A program made the translations under genes and the position numbers. Shown in pieces: positions 1 through 9,068 of a stretch of DNA of 64,000 bases; within the stretch, counting starts at the first letter, position 1; each line of letters starts with the position of its first letter. This stretch comes from Bin80 sp965208025 (GTDB taxonomy: Bacteria; Bacteroidota; Rhodothermia; Rhodothermales; Bin80), in assembly GCA_965208025.1 (NCBI GenBank), contig OZ242302.1, forward strand, positions 1,178,001 to 1,242,000, read 5' to 3'. The notes under the pieces are model-generated. The model was not told the origin of the DNA, made no database searches, and was given only the letters and a program-made list of their open reading frames with translations.

Positions 1-1
1 A

Positions 2-85
2 CTCGGCTGGAAAGCGCCCACTTCACTGGAAAAGGGAATTCAGCAGACCTATACTTGGTATAAGTCTAACATTCATGAGCAATAA
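2..85 (+). CDS. C-terminal end of an NAD-dependent sugar epimerase, probably GDP-L-fucose synthase (partial)
   Basis: The window opens inside a coding region. The frame starting at base 2 reads 27 codons beginning LGWKAPTSLEKGIQQTY and ends at a TAA at 83-85. A 'LGW+...SLEEGI++TY+W' ending is typical of GDP-L-fucose synthase and related short-chain epimerases/reductases. It overlaps the gmd start by 11 bases, so the two are probably translationally coupled, and fucose synthase is the natural partner of Gmd. Only the tail is visible, so the exact enzyme is inferred from context. Confidence 0.6.
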   Translation, partial: LGWKAPTSLEKGIQQTYTWYKSNIHEQ

Positions 86-1127
86 AACTGCTTTAATTAC
101 GGGGATTACTGGACAGGATGGTGCCTATCTCTCCGAGTTCCTTCTGGAGAAGGGGTATACGGTGCATGGAGTAAAGCGTCGCGCCAGCTTGTTCAATACC
201 CAACGGATCGATCATCTGTACATGGATCCCCACATTGATGAGGCGAAATTCCGACTACACTATGGAGATCTGACCGATTCAACCAATCTGATCCGCATTG
301 TTCAGGAAGTGCAACCGGATGAGATCTACAATCTGGGTGCGCAAAGTCACGTACAGGTTAGCTTTGATACGCCAGAGTATACCGCGAATGCCGATGCAGT
401 TGGTGTATTAAGACTTCTGGAAGCGATACGAATTCTTGGGGTCATCGATCAGGTTCGATTTTATCAGGCCTCAACCAGTGAACTCTTTGGCAATGCCGCC
501 GAATCTCCACAATCCGAAACGACGCCATTTCGCCCTCGCAGTCCTTATGGTGCGGCGAAGCTCTATGCCTACTGGGTGACCGTCAATTACAGAGAGGCCT
601 ACGGAATGTATGCCTGTAACGGGATTCTTTTCAACCATGAAAGCCCCTTGCGTGGAGAGACATTCGTCACACGCAAGATTACCCGAGCCGCTGCGCGGAT
701 CAAGCTCGGGATCGACCAAAAGCTGTATCTCGGAAATTTAAATGCGAAAAGAGATTGGGGACATGCCCGTGACTATGTGAGGGGAATGTGGATGATGCTC
801 CAACAGGAATCTCCCCGCGACTATGTGTTGGCTACTGGACATGCGTCCTCCGTTCGAACACTCTGCTCCCTAGCGTTTGAGGAAGTAGGTCTGCCACTTG
901 AGTGGGTTGGAACGGGAAGAGAGGAACAAGGCCGCTCGGTAAAGAGTGGACAGGTTCTGGTTGAGGTAGATCCACGATATTATCGTCCTGCGGAAGTAGA
1001 CCACCTGTTGGGAGATGCCTCTCTGGCCCGCTCTGAACTAGGCTGGACGGCAACGACCTCATTTGAAGATTTGGTCCGAGAGATGGTTCAGCAGGATCTA
1101 AAAAGAGAACAGGATCTTCTTCGTTAA
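75..1127 (+). CDS. gmd: GDP-mannose 4,6-dehydratase
   Basis: Converts GDP-D-mannose to GDP-4-keto-6-deoxymannose, the first committed step to GDP-L-fucose and related 6-deoxyhexoses used in surface polysaccharide; cytosolic, NADP-dependent. The 350-residue protein has the usual family length. It shows the Rossmann motif GITGQDG (residues 10-16), the Gmd-type RRAS cofactor loop near residue 36, the STSELFG active-site strand near 135, and the catalytic pair Y158/K162 in SPYGAAK. The NHESPLRGETFVTRKI stretch is diagnostic of Gmd. The start overlaps the preceding epimerase gene, and nucleotide-sugar genes follow on the same strand. Confidence 0.95.
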   Translation: MSNKTALITGITGQDGAYLSEFLLEKGYTVHGVKRRASLFNTQRIDHLYMDPHIDEAKFRLHYGDLTDSTNLIRIVQEVQPDEIYNLGAQSHVQVSFDTPEYTANADAVGVLRLLEAIRILGVIDQVRFYQASTSELFGNAAESPQSETTPFRPRSPYGAAKLYAYWVTVNYREAYGMYACNGILFNHESPLRGETFVTRKITRAAARIKLGIDQKLYLGNLNAKRDWGHARDYVRGMWMMLQQESPRDYVLATGHASSVRTLCSLAFEEVGLPLEWVGTGREEQGRSVKSGQVLVEVDPRYYRPAEVDHLLGDASLARSELGWTATTSFEDLVREMVQQDLKREQDLLR

Positions 1128-1173
1128 TCTGATCAAGAAGCCCATCCAATTCTCCTCCCAAACTAATTTACCT

Positions 1174-1926
1174 ATGAATGAACCTCTGAATGGGATTGTC
1201 CTCGCAGGCGGTACAGGGACTAGGCTTCTTCCTCTCACGAAGGTTACCAACAAGCATTTACTTCCCGTGGGACGATACCCGATGATTTATCATCCTCTGA
1301 TGCGACTGTATCAGGCAGGGATTGAACGGGTTGCGGTTGTGACCAGTCCCGAGCATATGGGAGATGTAGTCAACCTTCTTGGTAGTGGAAAAGACTTAGG
1401 TCTCGATCTTACCTATCGCGTTCAAGATCAACCAGGAGGCATCGCTCAGGCGCTTGGCCTCTGTGAAAATTTTGCTAATGGAAAACCATTTCTGGTAATG
1501 CTTGGTGATAATATTCTTGAGGATAGTCTCGCAGATGAAGTGAAAACCTATCAAGCCCAGCAGCAAGGTGCCCGAATTCTCCTAAAAGAAGTACCCGATC
1601 CCGAGCGCTATGGAGTTCCGCGATTTAACGGGGATGAAATCGTTGATATCATTGAGAAACCTGCACATCCTCCAAGCAAATTTGCGGTAACAGGATTATA
1701 CTTTTATGATGCACAGGTATTTGACTTTATCCGAACTCTTTCGCCTAGCCGGCGCGGAGAGTACGAGGTTAGTGACTTAAATTCTGAGTATGTGAAAAAA
1801 AGTAAACTGTCTTATGGGATCCTTAAAGGGTGGTGGGGAGATGCTGGAACCGTCAAAGGCCTGCAGGAGGCGAACCAACTAGCACAGGATCTTGTCTACC
1901 CCAATCTAAATGTTGAACACGCTTGA
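1174..1926 (+). CDS. Sugar-1-phosphate nucleotidyltransferase, short RmlA-like form
   Basis: Probably activates a sugar-1-phosphate with an NTP (dTTP or similar) to give a nucleotide sugar and pyrophosphate. Residues 9-24 carry the nucleotide-binding signature LAGGTGTRLLPLTKVTNK, followed by HLLPVGRYPMIYHPL. The metal-binding region MLGDNILEDS lies near residue 110, and the substrate region includes EVPDPERYGVP and IVDIIEKP. At 250 residues it lacks the extra C-terminal segment of classical RmlA (about 290 residues), so it fits the shorter glucose-1-phosphate thymidylyltransferase-like proteins of polysaccharide clusters. It sits 46 bases after gmd and 3 bases before the cupin gene. The sugar specificity cannot be read from the sequence. 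Confidence 0.85.
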   Translation: MNEPLNGIVLAGGTGTRLLPLTKVTNKHLLPVGRYPMIYHPLMRLYQAGIERVAVVTSPEHMGDVVNLLGSGKDLGLDLTYRVQDQPGGIAQALGLCENFANGKPFLVMLGDNILEDSLADEVKTYQAQQQGARILLKEVPDPERYGVPRFNGDEIVDIIEKPAHPPSKFAVTGLYFYDAQVFDFIRTLSPSRRGEYEVSDLNSEYVKKSKLSYGILKGWWGDAGTVKGLQEANQLAQDLVYPNLNVEHA

Positions 1927-1929
1927 CGA

Positions 1930-2403
1930 ATGATCTGGAAAGAGGGTATCGTGCATGACTGCCTCGTGAGACAACTTTCTCGTCACGAAGACGCTCGGGG
2001 GTGGCTGTCAGAAATTTTTCGACATGATGAACTCCCAAAAAACATCCATCCTGAAATGGCCTATATTTCATTGACCCGCGCAGGCGTTGCCCGCGGCCCT
2101 CATGAACATCGTTACCAGACAGATCTCTTCGCATTCGTAAATGGATCGTTCCGCGTGTACCTGTGGGATGATCGCCGTACGTCTGCGACCTATGGAATCC
2201 GACAACTCCTGGATACTGGTGTGGATACTCCCACTACTGTCATCGTCCCTCCTGGGGTTATTCATGCTTACCGTAATATCGGAACCTCTGATGCCTTTGT
2301 GATCAATTGTCCAAACCAATTGTATGCAGGAAAAAATAAATCTGACCCAGTAGATGAAATTCGCTGGGAAGATCGCACCGAGCACAACTTAATTTTAGAC
2401 TAA
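1930..2403 (+). CDS. RmlC-like cupin, dTDP-4-dehydrorhamnose 3,5-epimerase family
   Basis: A 157-residue single-domain cupin resembling RmlC/3,5-epimerases that act on dTDP-4-keto-6-deoxy sugars. Visible family features are SRHEDARGWLSEIFR near residue 17 (compare 'D.RG...E.fr'), the histidine-bearing strand ARGPHEHRYQTDLFAF near 55, and TVIVPPGVIHAY near 103 followed by NCPNQLY. It is a few residues shorter than typical RmlC. The gene lies 3 bases after the nucleotidyltransferase and 3 bases before the next one, so it is clearly in the same operon. The substrate is inferred from context; an isomerase without epimerase activity is also possible. Confidence 0.8.
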   Translation: MIWKEGIVHDCLVRQLSRHEDARGWLSEIFRHDELPKNIHPEMAYISLTRAGVARGPHEHRYQTDLFAFVNGSFRVYLWDDRRTSATYGIRQLLDTGVDTPTTVIVPPGVIHAYRNIGTSDAFVINCPNQLYAGKNKSDPVDEIRWEDRTEHNLILD

Positions 2404-2406
2404 GTC

Positions 2407-3405
2407 GTGAAACTCATCATTCCAATGGCTGGTCGAGGGAAGCGGTTACGCCCTCAGTCGTCAATCACACCGAAACCCTTGATGACCGTTCGGGGGCAAT
2501 GCATGGTGGAACGTATCGTTGAAAGGTTCACCCATACCCTGCCCCAACCCCTTACAGATGCTGTATTTATTTTGGGACCTGGCTTTGACCATACGGTCTA
2601 TGAACTCCTTGACTCAGTCTGTTCGCGTCATGGCATCCAGCCGCATTATGTGATTCAGGACGAAGCCAAAGGGACTGCTCATGCGGTCCACTGCGCCGAG
2701 CCTTATCTGAATGGAGAAGGAGTCGTGGTCTATGCAGATACAGTATTTGATATGGATCCATTAGATGATCTCGGTAGCAGTGATGTTGTAGCCTGGGTAA
2801 AAAAGGTTGACGATCCCAGTCGATTTGGCGTGGCAGTCCGGGAGGGAGATCGCGTAACGGCCTTCGTGGAGAAACCGCAAGAGTTGATTTCCAACGAGGC
2901 GCTCATTGGAATCTACTATGTCAAAAATCTTGAGCGTCTCCGCCAAGCCATCCAAGCTCTCTTTGATCACAATATTTGCGGGAAAGGTGGAGAATTCTAT
3001 CTGACGGACGCATTTGATCGAATGTTAAAACAGGGAATGATTTTTCGGACTGCGGCTGTAAACGCGTGGCTGGATTGCGGCACACTGGATGCTTTCATGG
3101 ACACGGTTCGATATTTACTTGATCATGAGCCGCAAACGGAGAATCGTCCCGGCTGCTCAAATTCACTTGTCATTGAGCCGATCTATCTTGCGAAAAATGT
3201 CATTATTGAAAATTCCATTATAGGTCCCTATGTATCTGTTGAAGCGGATGCACAGATTACAAATTCCATCATTCGTGACAGTATCATCTTTGAATCTGCC
3301 AATGTGCAGAACACCATTCTTCAAGATTCAATGATTGGTGCAAACAGTGTTGTAGCCAGTAAGGCTTCAAGCCTAAACATAGGTGACTATTCAGATGTGT
3401 CCTAA
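2407..3405 (+). CDS. Sugar nucleotidyltransferase with C-terminal left-handed beta-helix-like tail
   Basis: Starts with GTG and opens with LIIPMAGRGKRLRPQS, the pyrophosphorylase nucleotide-binding loop, followed by TPKPLMTVRGQCMVERIV. VVYADTVFD near residue 107 is the metal-binding aspartate region, and VTAFVEKPQ and AWLDCGTLDAFM complete the GT-A-like NTP-transferase fold (about residues 1-240). The last 80 residues (IYLAKNVIIENSIIGPYVSVEADAQI and on) have hexapeptide-repeat character, as in GlmU-like acetyl/nucleotidyltransferases, but are too short for a full acyltransferase domain. Spacing of 3 bases upstream and a 1-base TAATG overlap with uxaA downstream place it inside a tightly coupled operon. 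The sugar is unknown. Confidence 0.82.
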   Translation: MKLIIPMAGRGKRLRPQSSITPKPLMTVRGQCMVERIVERFTHTLPQPLTDAVFILGPGFDHTVYELLDSVCSRHGIQPHYVIQDEAKGTAHAVHCAEPYLNGEGVVVYADTVFDMDPLDDLGSSDVVAWVKKVDDPSRFGVAVREGDRVTAFVEKPQELISNEALIGIYYVKNLERLRQAIQALFDHNICGKGGEFYLTDAFDRMLKQGMIFRTAAVNAWLDCGTLDAFMDTVRYLLDHEPQTENRPGCSNSLVIEPIYLAKNVIIENSIIGPYVSVEADAQITNSIIRDSIIFESANVQNTILQDSMIGANSVVASKASSLNIGDYSDVS

Positions 3406-5033
3406 TGTCCAGGCGAATCTTGAAGATCCACACCGATGATAATGTTGCGGTCGCTTTGGCTTCTCTCTCTTCGGGAATTGAGGTTCTGTCTCACTGTACG
3501 GCCCGCTCCCCTATCCCTGCAAAGCACAAAGTTGTAACCGAATTGATCCCGCAGGGGGATCCCGTTGTCATGTACGGTGTGATCATTGGCCGTGCAAATC
3601 GCACGTTACACGCTGGCGATCGTCTAAATCTGAAAGATATTATTCATGATTCTTCCAATTACAAGATAAACCCTTCCACTCCTGCCCCAGAGTGGACCGC
3701 CCCAGATATTTCCAGATGGGAGGGGCGTGAATTTTATGGATACCATCGCAGTGACGGACAAGTTGGCACTGCAAATTATTGGATTGTCCTACCAATGGTA
3801 TTTTGTGAGAATCAAAATATTGATATCCTTCGTCGCGCCTTTGAAGATGAGTTGGGCTATGGTACCGTTTCTCCTTATCAACAATTGGTTGCTGAACTAG
3901 TCCATGCGCATCGTTCGGATTCCGAACCTGTGGGGTTGGCACCGACATCTTCGTCAACAAAGCGTGTGTTTGAGAATGTGGACGGGATTCGATTTCTTTC
4001 TCATCACTTGGGATGCGGGGGTACCCGCCAAGATGCTCGTGCGCTGTGTGGTCTATTGGCTGGGTATCTCCATCACCCAAACGTGTGTGGTGGAACCGTG
4101 TTCAGTTTGGGGTGTGAGAACGCCGAGTTGAAAATCTTGAAGGACGAGCTCCGCCGCCGGAATCCATCGTTTGATAAACCGCTTCACTTGTTTAGGCAGC
4201 AATCGTATTCCAGCACTGATCATCTTCTCACTCAAGCCATTCATGACACCTTTGAAGGGCTTCAAGAAGCAGATCAGTTGCGACGTGCGCCCGCTCCACT
4301 GAGTAAACTCACCTTGGGGTTGGAATGTGGTGGATCAGATGGGTTCAGTGGTATTTCTGCAAACCCGGCCATTGGGTATACAACAGATTTACTGATTGCC
4401 CTCGGGGGCAGAGCGATTCTTGCCGAGTTTCCCGAACTCTGCGGACAGGAGCAAATGCTCATAAACCGCTGCACCAGCCCCTCAACTGCTGCCCGTTTTG
4501 TTGATCTGATGGAGTCGTATGCTTCCTTGGCTGAGGCGGCAGGATCTGGGTTTGATATGAATCCAACCCCTGGAAACATTCGGGACGGGCTATTAACCGA
4601 TGCAATGAAGAGTGCTGGGGCCGCACGCAAAGGAGGTACTTCACCGATTACTGATGTCTTGGATTATCCTGAATACATAAAAACATCTGGATTAAACCTA
4701 TTGTGTACACCTGGGGGGGATGTGGAATCCACGACTGCAATTGCAGGGGCTGGTGCACAGATCATTCTCTTTTCAACGGGAATGGGTACGCCAACGGGCA
4801 ATCCTGTTGCCCAGGTGATTAAGGTGAGTAGCAATTCAACTCTCGCGAATCGAATTCCTGACCTGATTGATCTGGATGCTGGAGGGATCATTGATGGAAG
4901 TGAAACAATTGAGTCCATTGGCTCCAAGCTCCTTGACCTAGTTGTGAAAGTGGCAAGTGGAGAATTTACACCTGCGGCGGTAGGCCGAAATCAGAATGAT
5001 TTTATTCCCTGGAAACGCGGTGTGTCTTTATAG
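3405..5033 (+). CDS. uxaA: Altronate dehydratase
   Basis: Dehydrates D-altronate to 2-keto-3-deoxygluconate, the third step of D-galacturonate breakdown. The 542-residue protein has the full two-part architecture: an N-terminal SAF domain (about residues 1-85) and a C-terminal UxaA domain beginning at FYGYHRSDGQVGTANYW. The 'NYWIVLPMVFCENQN' strand and the glycine-rich LTLGLECGGSDGFSGISANP segment are family hallmarks. The ATG overlaps the stop of the preceding nucleotidyltransferase by one base, so it is coupled to a polysaccharide operon, which is an unusual setting. The partner enzymes UxaC (9069-10466, minus strand) and UxaB (18541-19965) are elsewhere in the window. Confidence 0.93.
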   Translation: MSRRILKIHTDDNVAVALASLSSGIEVLSHCTARSPIPAKHKVVTELIPQGDPVVMYGVIIGRANRTLHAGDRLNLKDIIHDSSNYKINPSTPAPEWTAPDISRWEGREFYGYHRSDGQVGTANYWIVLPMVFCENQNIDILRRAFEDELGYGTVSPYQQLVAELVHAHRSDSEPVGLAPTSSSTKRVFENVDGIRFLSHHLGCGGTRQDARALCGLLAGYLHHPNVCGGTVFSLGCENAELKILKDELRRRNPSFDKPLHLFRQQSYSSTDHLLTQAIHDTFEGLQEADQLRRAPAPLSKLTLGLECGGSDGFSGISANPAIGYTTDLLIALGGRAILAEFPELCGQEQMLINRCTSPSTAARFVDLMESYASLAEAAGSGFDMNPTPGNIRDGLLTDAMKSAGAARKGGTSPITDVLDYPEYIKTSGLNLLCTPGGDVESTTAIAGAGAQIILFSTGMGTPTGNPVAQVIKVSSNSTLANRIPDLIDLDAGGIIDGSETIESIGSKLLDLVVKVASGEFTPAAVGRNQNDFIPWKRGVSL

Positions 5034-5265
5034 TTCAGTGTAGTGGCCAATTCTACCCTTCCCCTCCGGCTTGACCATCTTGTTCGCCTGAATACTGTAT
5101 ATTTTGAGTTTTTCAACATTTAATTCATGAAAGGTTCTAAGATATATTGGAAATTTCACTGGAATTGCGGGTTTAACCAATGCTATTGACGCGTGTCATT
5201 TTATTTAATCGTATGGAAATATTAATTCATTGAATTGATTCAAGTACCCCAGTGATTATCTACCC

Positions 5266-6057
5266 ATGAAATACTTCGGAGTTTTTTCTCTAACCTGTTT
5301 TTTATTTTTCCACACCGTTGTGCAAGCACAAACTGGTGCAGAGTTAATTCACAGAGGGTTGGAAGTATTAGATGCCGCCGCAAACGCTCGAGACGCGGAT
5401 GGTTTGGTGGAAGCTCGAACCATTTTTGAGTCAGTCCCTAAGGATGATAGTCTTGCCGTCTGGGCACATTACTACGCAGGAACGGCATCCAATGATCTCG
5501 CCTACATGCTGGGCGAGAGTGGAGCCGCCGAAACGGGAGAAGTGGCAGGCCATATCAATAATGCCATCAAACATTTAGAGACTGCCGTCAAACTTGATTC
5601 GGAATTGGCAGATGTATGGGGGTTACTCGCTATCTCCTATGTATACAAAATTTCTGTCCGCCCTCTCAAGGCCATTTCCCTCAGCCGTAGATACAAACGG
5701 GCAATGGACAAGGCTATAGAATTGGGCCCCAATAATCCCAGAGTCAAGCTTATCAAAGCGATGATTGATTACGAACTTCCTGGGATTGTTGGAGGTGATA
5801 AATCACTTGCGGAGAAATTAATCAATGAAGCAATCCTGATTTTTGAAAACGAAGTGATTGATGATCCGTTCCTGCCTAAGTGGGGCTATGATCAGGCATA
5901 TCTACGATTAGCAATCGTATATATGGACCGAGGAGACCTTCCGGAAGCTCGAATTGCTCTTGAACGTGCTCTTGAATTGAATCCTGATTTTGGGCGAGTG
6001 ACGATGGAGTATATGCCTCAACTTGAAGAGCTGGAGTCAAGGGCAAGCGAAATATAG
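5266..6057 (+). CDS. Exported TPR-repeat protein
   Basis: A 263-residue protein with a Sec signal peptide (MKYFGVFSLTCFLFFHTVVQA, probable cleavage near residue 21) and then helical repeats of TPR type. The clearest are HLETAVKLDSELADVWGLLA near residue 105 and EARIALERALELNPDFGRV near 230. It is probably periplasmic or lipid-free outer-membrane associated and should act as a protein-interaction scaffold. No catalytic motif is seen. It stands alone, 232 bases after uxaA, so it is probably transcribed separately. The function is unknown. Confidence 0.75.
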   Translation: MKYFGVFSLTCFLFFHTVVQAQTGAELIHRGLEVLDAAANARDADGLVEARTIFESVPKDDSLAVWAHYYAGTASNDLAYMLGESGAAETGEVAGHINNAIKHLETAVKLDSELADVWGLLAISYVYKISVRPLKAISLSRRYKRAMDKAIELGPNNPRVKLIKAMIDYELPGIVGGDKSLAEKLINEAILIFENEVIDDPFLPKWGYDQAYLRLAIVYMDRGDLPEARIALERALELNPDFGRVTMEYMPQLEELESRASEI

Positions 6058-6263
6058 AAATCATCCGATTCGTAGTCATTACCAGAAACGATCGAAGCCT
6101 TCGTTGTGGACTCGGACAAACGCATTGCAGGGATCTTCTATGGAGAATATTAAAGTTCGGCAATGGATGACCTTGACAGGATACGAATCTTGGCATCATT
6201 CGGGACATTGCGAAATTGGTGATTTCACGAAGATATCTGTGCTGTTGGGAAACAGATCAGAAT

Positions 6264-6668
6264 CTAAAATAGAAGGGAGATTGGATTCTCAAATGACAAC
6301 TCAGGAACATGAACATTCAACTCCATCTCAAACCATTGAGATACTAATCGCCTATGACACCAATGATCAACAGTGAATGGCGGTTTTTCCCAACACAATA
6401 AAACAGGTGTCTCACTCCCATTGGATCGGGCAATCCAATCTAATCTATCCCAGAGATTTTCAGCGTTTAGCCTAGATAGCCGTTCCATAAACAGTTTCTC
6501 ATATGCCACGCGATCAAGCTTAAGCCATGACCATTCAGGTGCAAGTTCTAATACTCTGGGAACAGAGTTGACAGGAATCCACTTGGGGTATCCTCTGCTG
6601 ATACATATCGGGCAGAGGCTGTCGGATTCTTGGATCTTTTGTAATTGTCCCCAATAGGATGTGTACAT
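6264..6668 (-). CDS. DUF488-like small protein
   Basis: A 134-residue reading frame on the minus strand with DUF488 features: an ISRGYPKW opening (residues 23-30), a central LAPEWSWLKLDRVAYEKLF segment, and near residues 90-105 the pattern 'vLLCWEKPPF..DHWCHRRLV', equivalent to the conserved 'CyE....CHR..va' signature of the family. DUF488 proteins are small, uncharacterised cytosolic proteins, and the conserved Cys/His cluster suggests metal or ligand binding. The ATG at 6666-6668 has no strong ribosome-binding site. The gene is isolated, and overlapping plus-strand frames look like shadows of it. Confidence 0.6.
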   Translation of the reverse strand: MYTSYWGQLQKIQESDSLCPICISRGYPKWIPVNSVPRVLELAPEWSWLKLDRVAYEKLFMERLSRLNAENLWDRLDWIARSNGSETPVLLCWEKPPFTVDHWCHRRLVSQWFEMELNVHVPELSFENPISLLF

Positions 6669-7846
6669 GAGACAGAAGACGAGGTATCACTATTCTTATC
6701 GTTGATTCAAGTACTCAGGTGCGGTTGGTGATCCTTCCGTGGATCAGTTATAATTATTCTGGTGAACCTTGCTGATGATTTGAGAGCAGGTATTTTGAAT
6801 TATTCCAATATAAGACTCCATATCTTGAAAATGCACGGTTCTACCACGGGGCAATTCCTTCGGGATGAGTGAATCATTGGTGGGAAAACAATAGGCTTGC
6901 CAAAGGAAAGATAGGAGTTCATTCATCGGGCATCTGCGGTTCTCATGGTTGGTATCCAAAGATCGTTTATTGACCAATGTTATGTCCGAATTGGTTAATG
7001 ACTATGCTCTCTATCATGTAAATCACGTTATTTTCTATCTCGTAAGAGTCAAAAATCCGAAAGTGTGATGGTAGGAAAGAATTTGGATATCTACCGCCTT
7101 AAAACTCTCCAACAACCCCATCGCAGGATTTACCTTAGTCTCTATTCTTTATGTAGTTATAGCTGATCAGGTCCATAAATTATGGACCTTACATGCTTTT
7201 CAATCGTTATAGGACAAAACGAATTTCAGATATGCTTGACTATGTCTGGATTTGGTAATTTCCTATAGTCTGAGTTGATGGCAGGGCATCAAGTAAATTT
7301 GTAGAAGACCTGTTGCACCTTTCATCAACGAGGTCATTTTCAGAATTGATCCTTGCATTGACAAATTGGAAGTAGATTTTGAGTCCTTGATTGAAGTCGA
7401 ATGTTCTCACTCTAATTCACTCTGACTCGCTTCTAAGGCGCAAGTCATGGGCTGAGTGACACATGCAACATTGAGTGTTGTGCGAATTATATCGTTCCAC
7501 TTGAACGAACTTAACTATTTGAATCTCATTTGGCACCTTTAAGGACTGTATTATGTAAAACCCAATAATGATTCATCATCTATGGTGATGGGGTAGGCTG
7601 GCTTGAATGGAGTTGTAGTCTAGTGATACTAAATTAGATATTTGATTAGGAATGATGACAGTTCCTGTTTTCCTGTATCAATGGTAGATACCTGCCCAGC
7701 GTGTTATCATGTTAAAGATCAAATTTAACTCATATCAGTCCGAGACACAGTGCAAGTAGTTCATAGCACCGTCATATTCAACTTTAACTGAACATTCTTT
7801 TCATCACATACATTTAGCCTCAATTGCCACTCTGATTGTAGTCTAG
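6669..7846. other. Gene-poor region of about 1.2 kb
   Basis: No frame here looks like a conserved gene. A 77-residue minus-strand frame at 6744-6977 has ordinary-looking composition but no recognisable motif, and I do not call it. The segment near 6702-6716 repeats a short string (TTGATTCAAGTAC) also present just upstream of the TPR gene near 5237-5249. The region could be decayed coding DNA or hold an RNA I cannot recognise. Confidence 0.5.
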
Positions 7847-8896
7847 TTGTCAGATCAAAACAATATGGGACTTGGAAACCCTTACATTGTAGAAGACTTA
7901 GCTTACCAAAATGATATCCTGCAGGATGTCTCCCGTACCTTTGCTTTAACGATTCCCCAACTCCCTGCTCAGCTGAAAGATGTAGTTGGGAATGCTTATC
8001 TCCTATGCAGGATTGCAGACACCATTGAAGATGAAGAGGCGCTCAACCCTGATCAGAAACGTGAATTCTCAAACCGTTGGCTTGATGTCCTACAAGGAAA
8101 AGAGGAAGCCGAGAGGTTTTCACTCGATCTCGCAAAGCTTCTTACTCTGTCTGCCACAGAGCGGGAAAGCAATCTGATTGTGAATGTTTACCGTGTCATT
8201 CGCATTACCAACAGCTTTTCACCAACTCAGAGGGGAGCCCTCATGCGCTGCGTCAGCATTATGGCCATTGGCATGGCGGAATTCCAACAGGCTGCCAGTC
8301 TCCGAGGACTGGATAATCTTGATCACTTCAATCGCTACTGCTATCATGTAGCGGGAGTTGTTGGCGAGATGTTAGCAGAACTGTTCTGTGATTACTCTGA
8401 CGAGATTGGCACGCACAAAGAAAAACTCATTACTCTGTCTTCCTCCTTCGGACAAGGCCTCCAGATGACGAATATTCTCAAGGATATGTGGGAAGATCAC
8501 ACCCGGGGGGCTTGTTGGTTGCCACGAAATATATTTTTAGCAGAGGGGTATGATCTTCTCTCTATGTCACCCGATAAAACAGACACGAGATTCATAAAAG
8601 GGCTCTATACCCTCATCGGAATTGCACGTCAACATCTCAATGATGCGCTCCGATACACACTTCTAATTCCAGCCCATGAAACGGGAATTCGCCGCTTCTG
8701 TCTATGGGCATTGGGGATGGCCGTTCTGACTCTCAGACGAATTCACAATAGACCAACGTTTAAGAGTGGGCAAGAAGTTAAAATATCAAGACGGGCTGTG
8801 AAGTCGGTAGTTTTGTCAACCAGCATATTCGCTCGCTCTGATCACGCATTAAAGTCTATGTACTTTGGTCTGAGTCACCGTCTCCCACATGCGTAA
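7847..8896 (+). CDS. Squalene/phytoene synthase family protein
   Basis: Head-to-head prenyl synthase joining two C15 (or C20) isoprenyl diphosphates. The 349-residue protein carries both aspartate-rich motifs that bind diphosphate through Mg2+: DTIED (residues 58-62, in CRIADTIEDE) and NILKDMWED (about 209-217). The SRTFALTIP opening is also typical. Length and motifs resemble the single-gene squalene synthases of bacteria rather than the HpnC/HpnD pair, so a role in squalene, hopanoid or carotenoid synthesis is likely. The given start is TTG, directly after an in-frame TAG; ATG at 7865 (residue 7) is an alternative. No other isoprenoid gene is adjacent. Confidence 0.87.
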   Translation: MSDQNNMGLGNPYIVEDLAYQNDILQDVSRTFALTIPQLPAQLKDVVGNAYLLCRIADTIEDEEALNPDQKREFSNRWLDVLQGKEEAERFSLDLAKLLTLSATERESNLIVNVYRVIRITNSFSPTQRGALMRCVSIMAIGMAEFQQAASLRGLDNLDHFNRYCYHVAGVVGEMLAELFCDYSDEIGTHKEKLITLSSSFGQGLQMTNILKDMWEDHTRGACWLPRNIFLAEGYDLLSMSPDKTDTRFIKGLYTLIGIARQHLNDALRYTLLIPAHETGIRRFCLWALGMAVLTLRRIHNRPTFKSGQEVKISRRAVKSVVLSTSIFARSDHALKSMYFGLSHRLPHA

Positions 8897-9068
8897 ACGA
8901 TTCCTTGAAACCTCTGGTTGGTCATTTGCCATACTAAGAGAATTTCTTTAAGAACTGGATCTGTTAGTTGAAGCATTTAATGGAGCATTGATTAACGCCA
9001 ACAGGTACCCTTAATGGGTTTTCTACCAGCTTCAACTGCCTATTGAATCATGGTTTTGGGAAGCCATC

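Noticed and set aside
9007..9022. Terminator after the squalene synthase gene (ACCC/GGGT stem)
   Set aside because: The stem is only 4 bp and the T run is 4, too weak to call.
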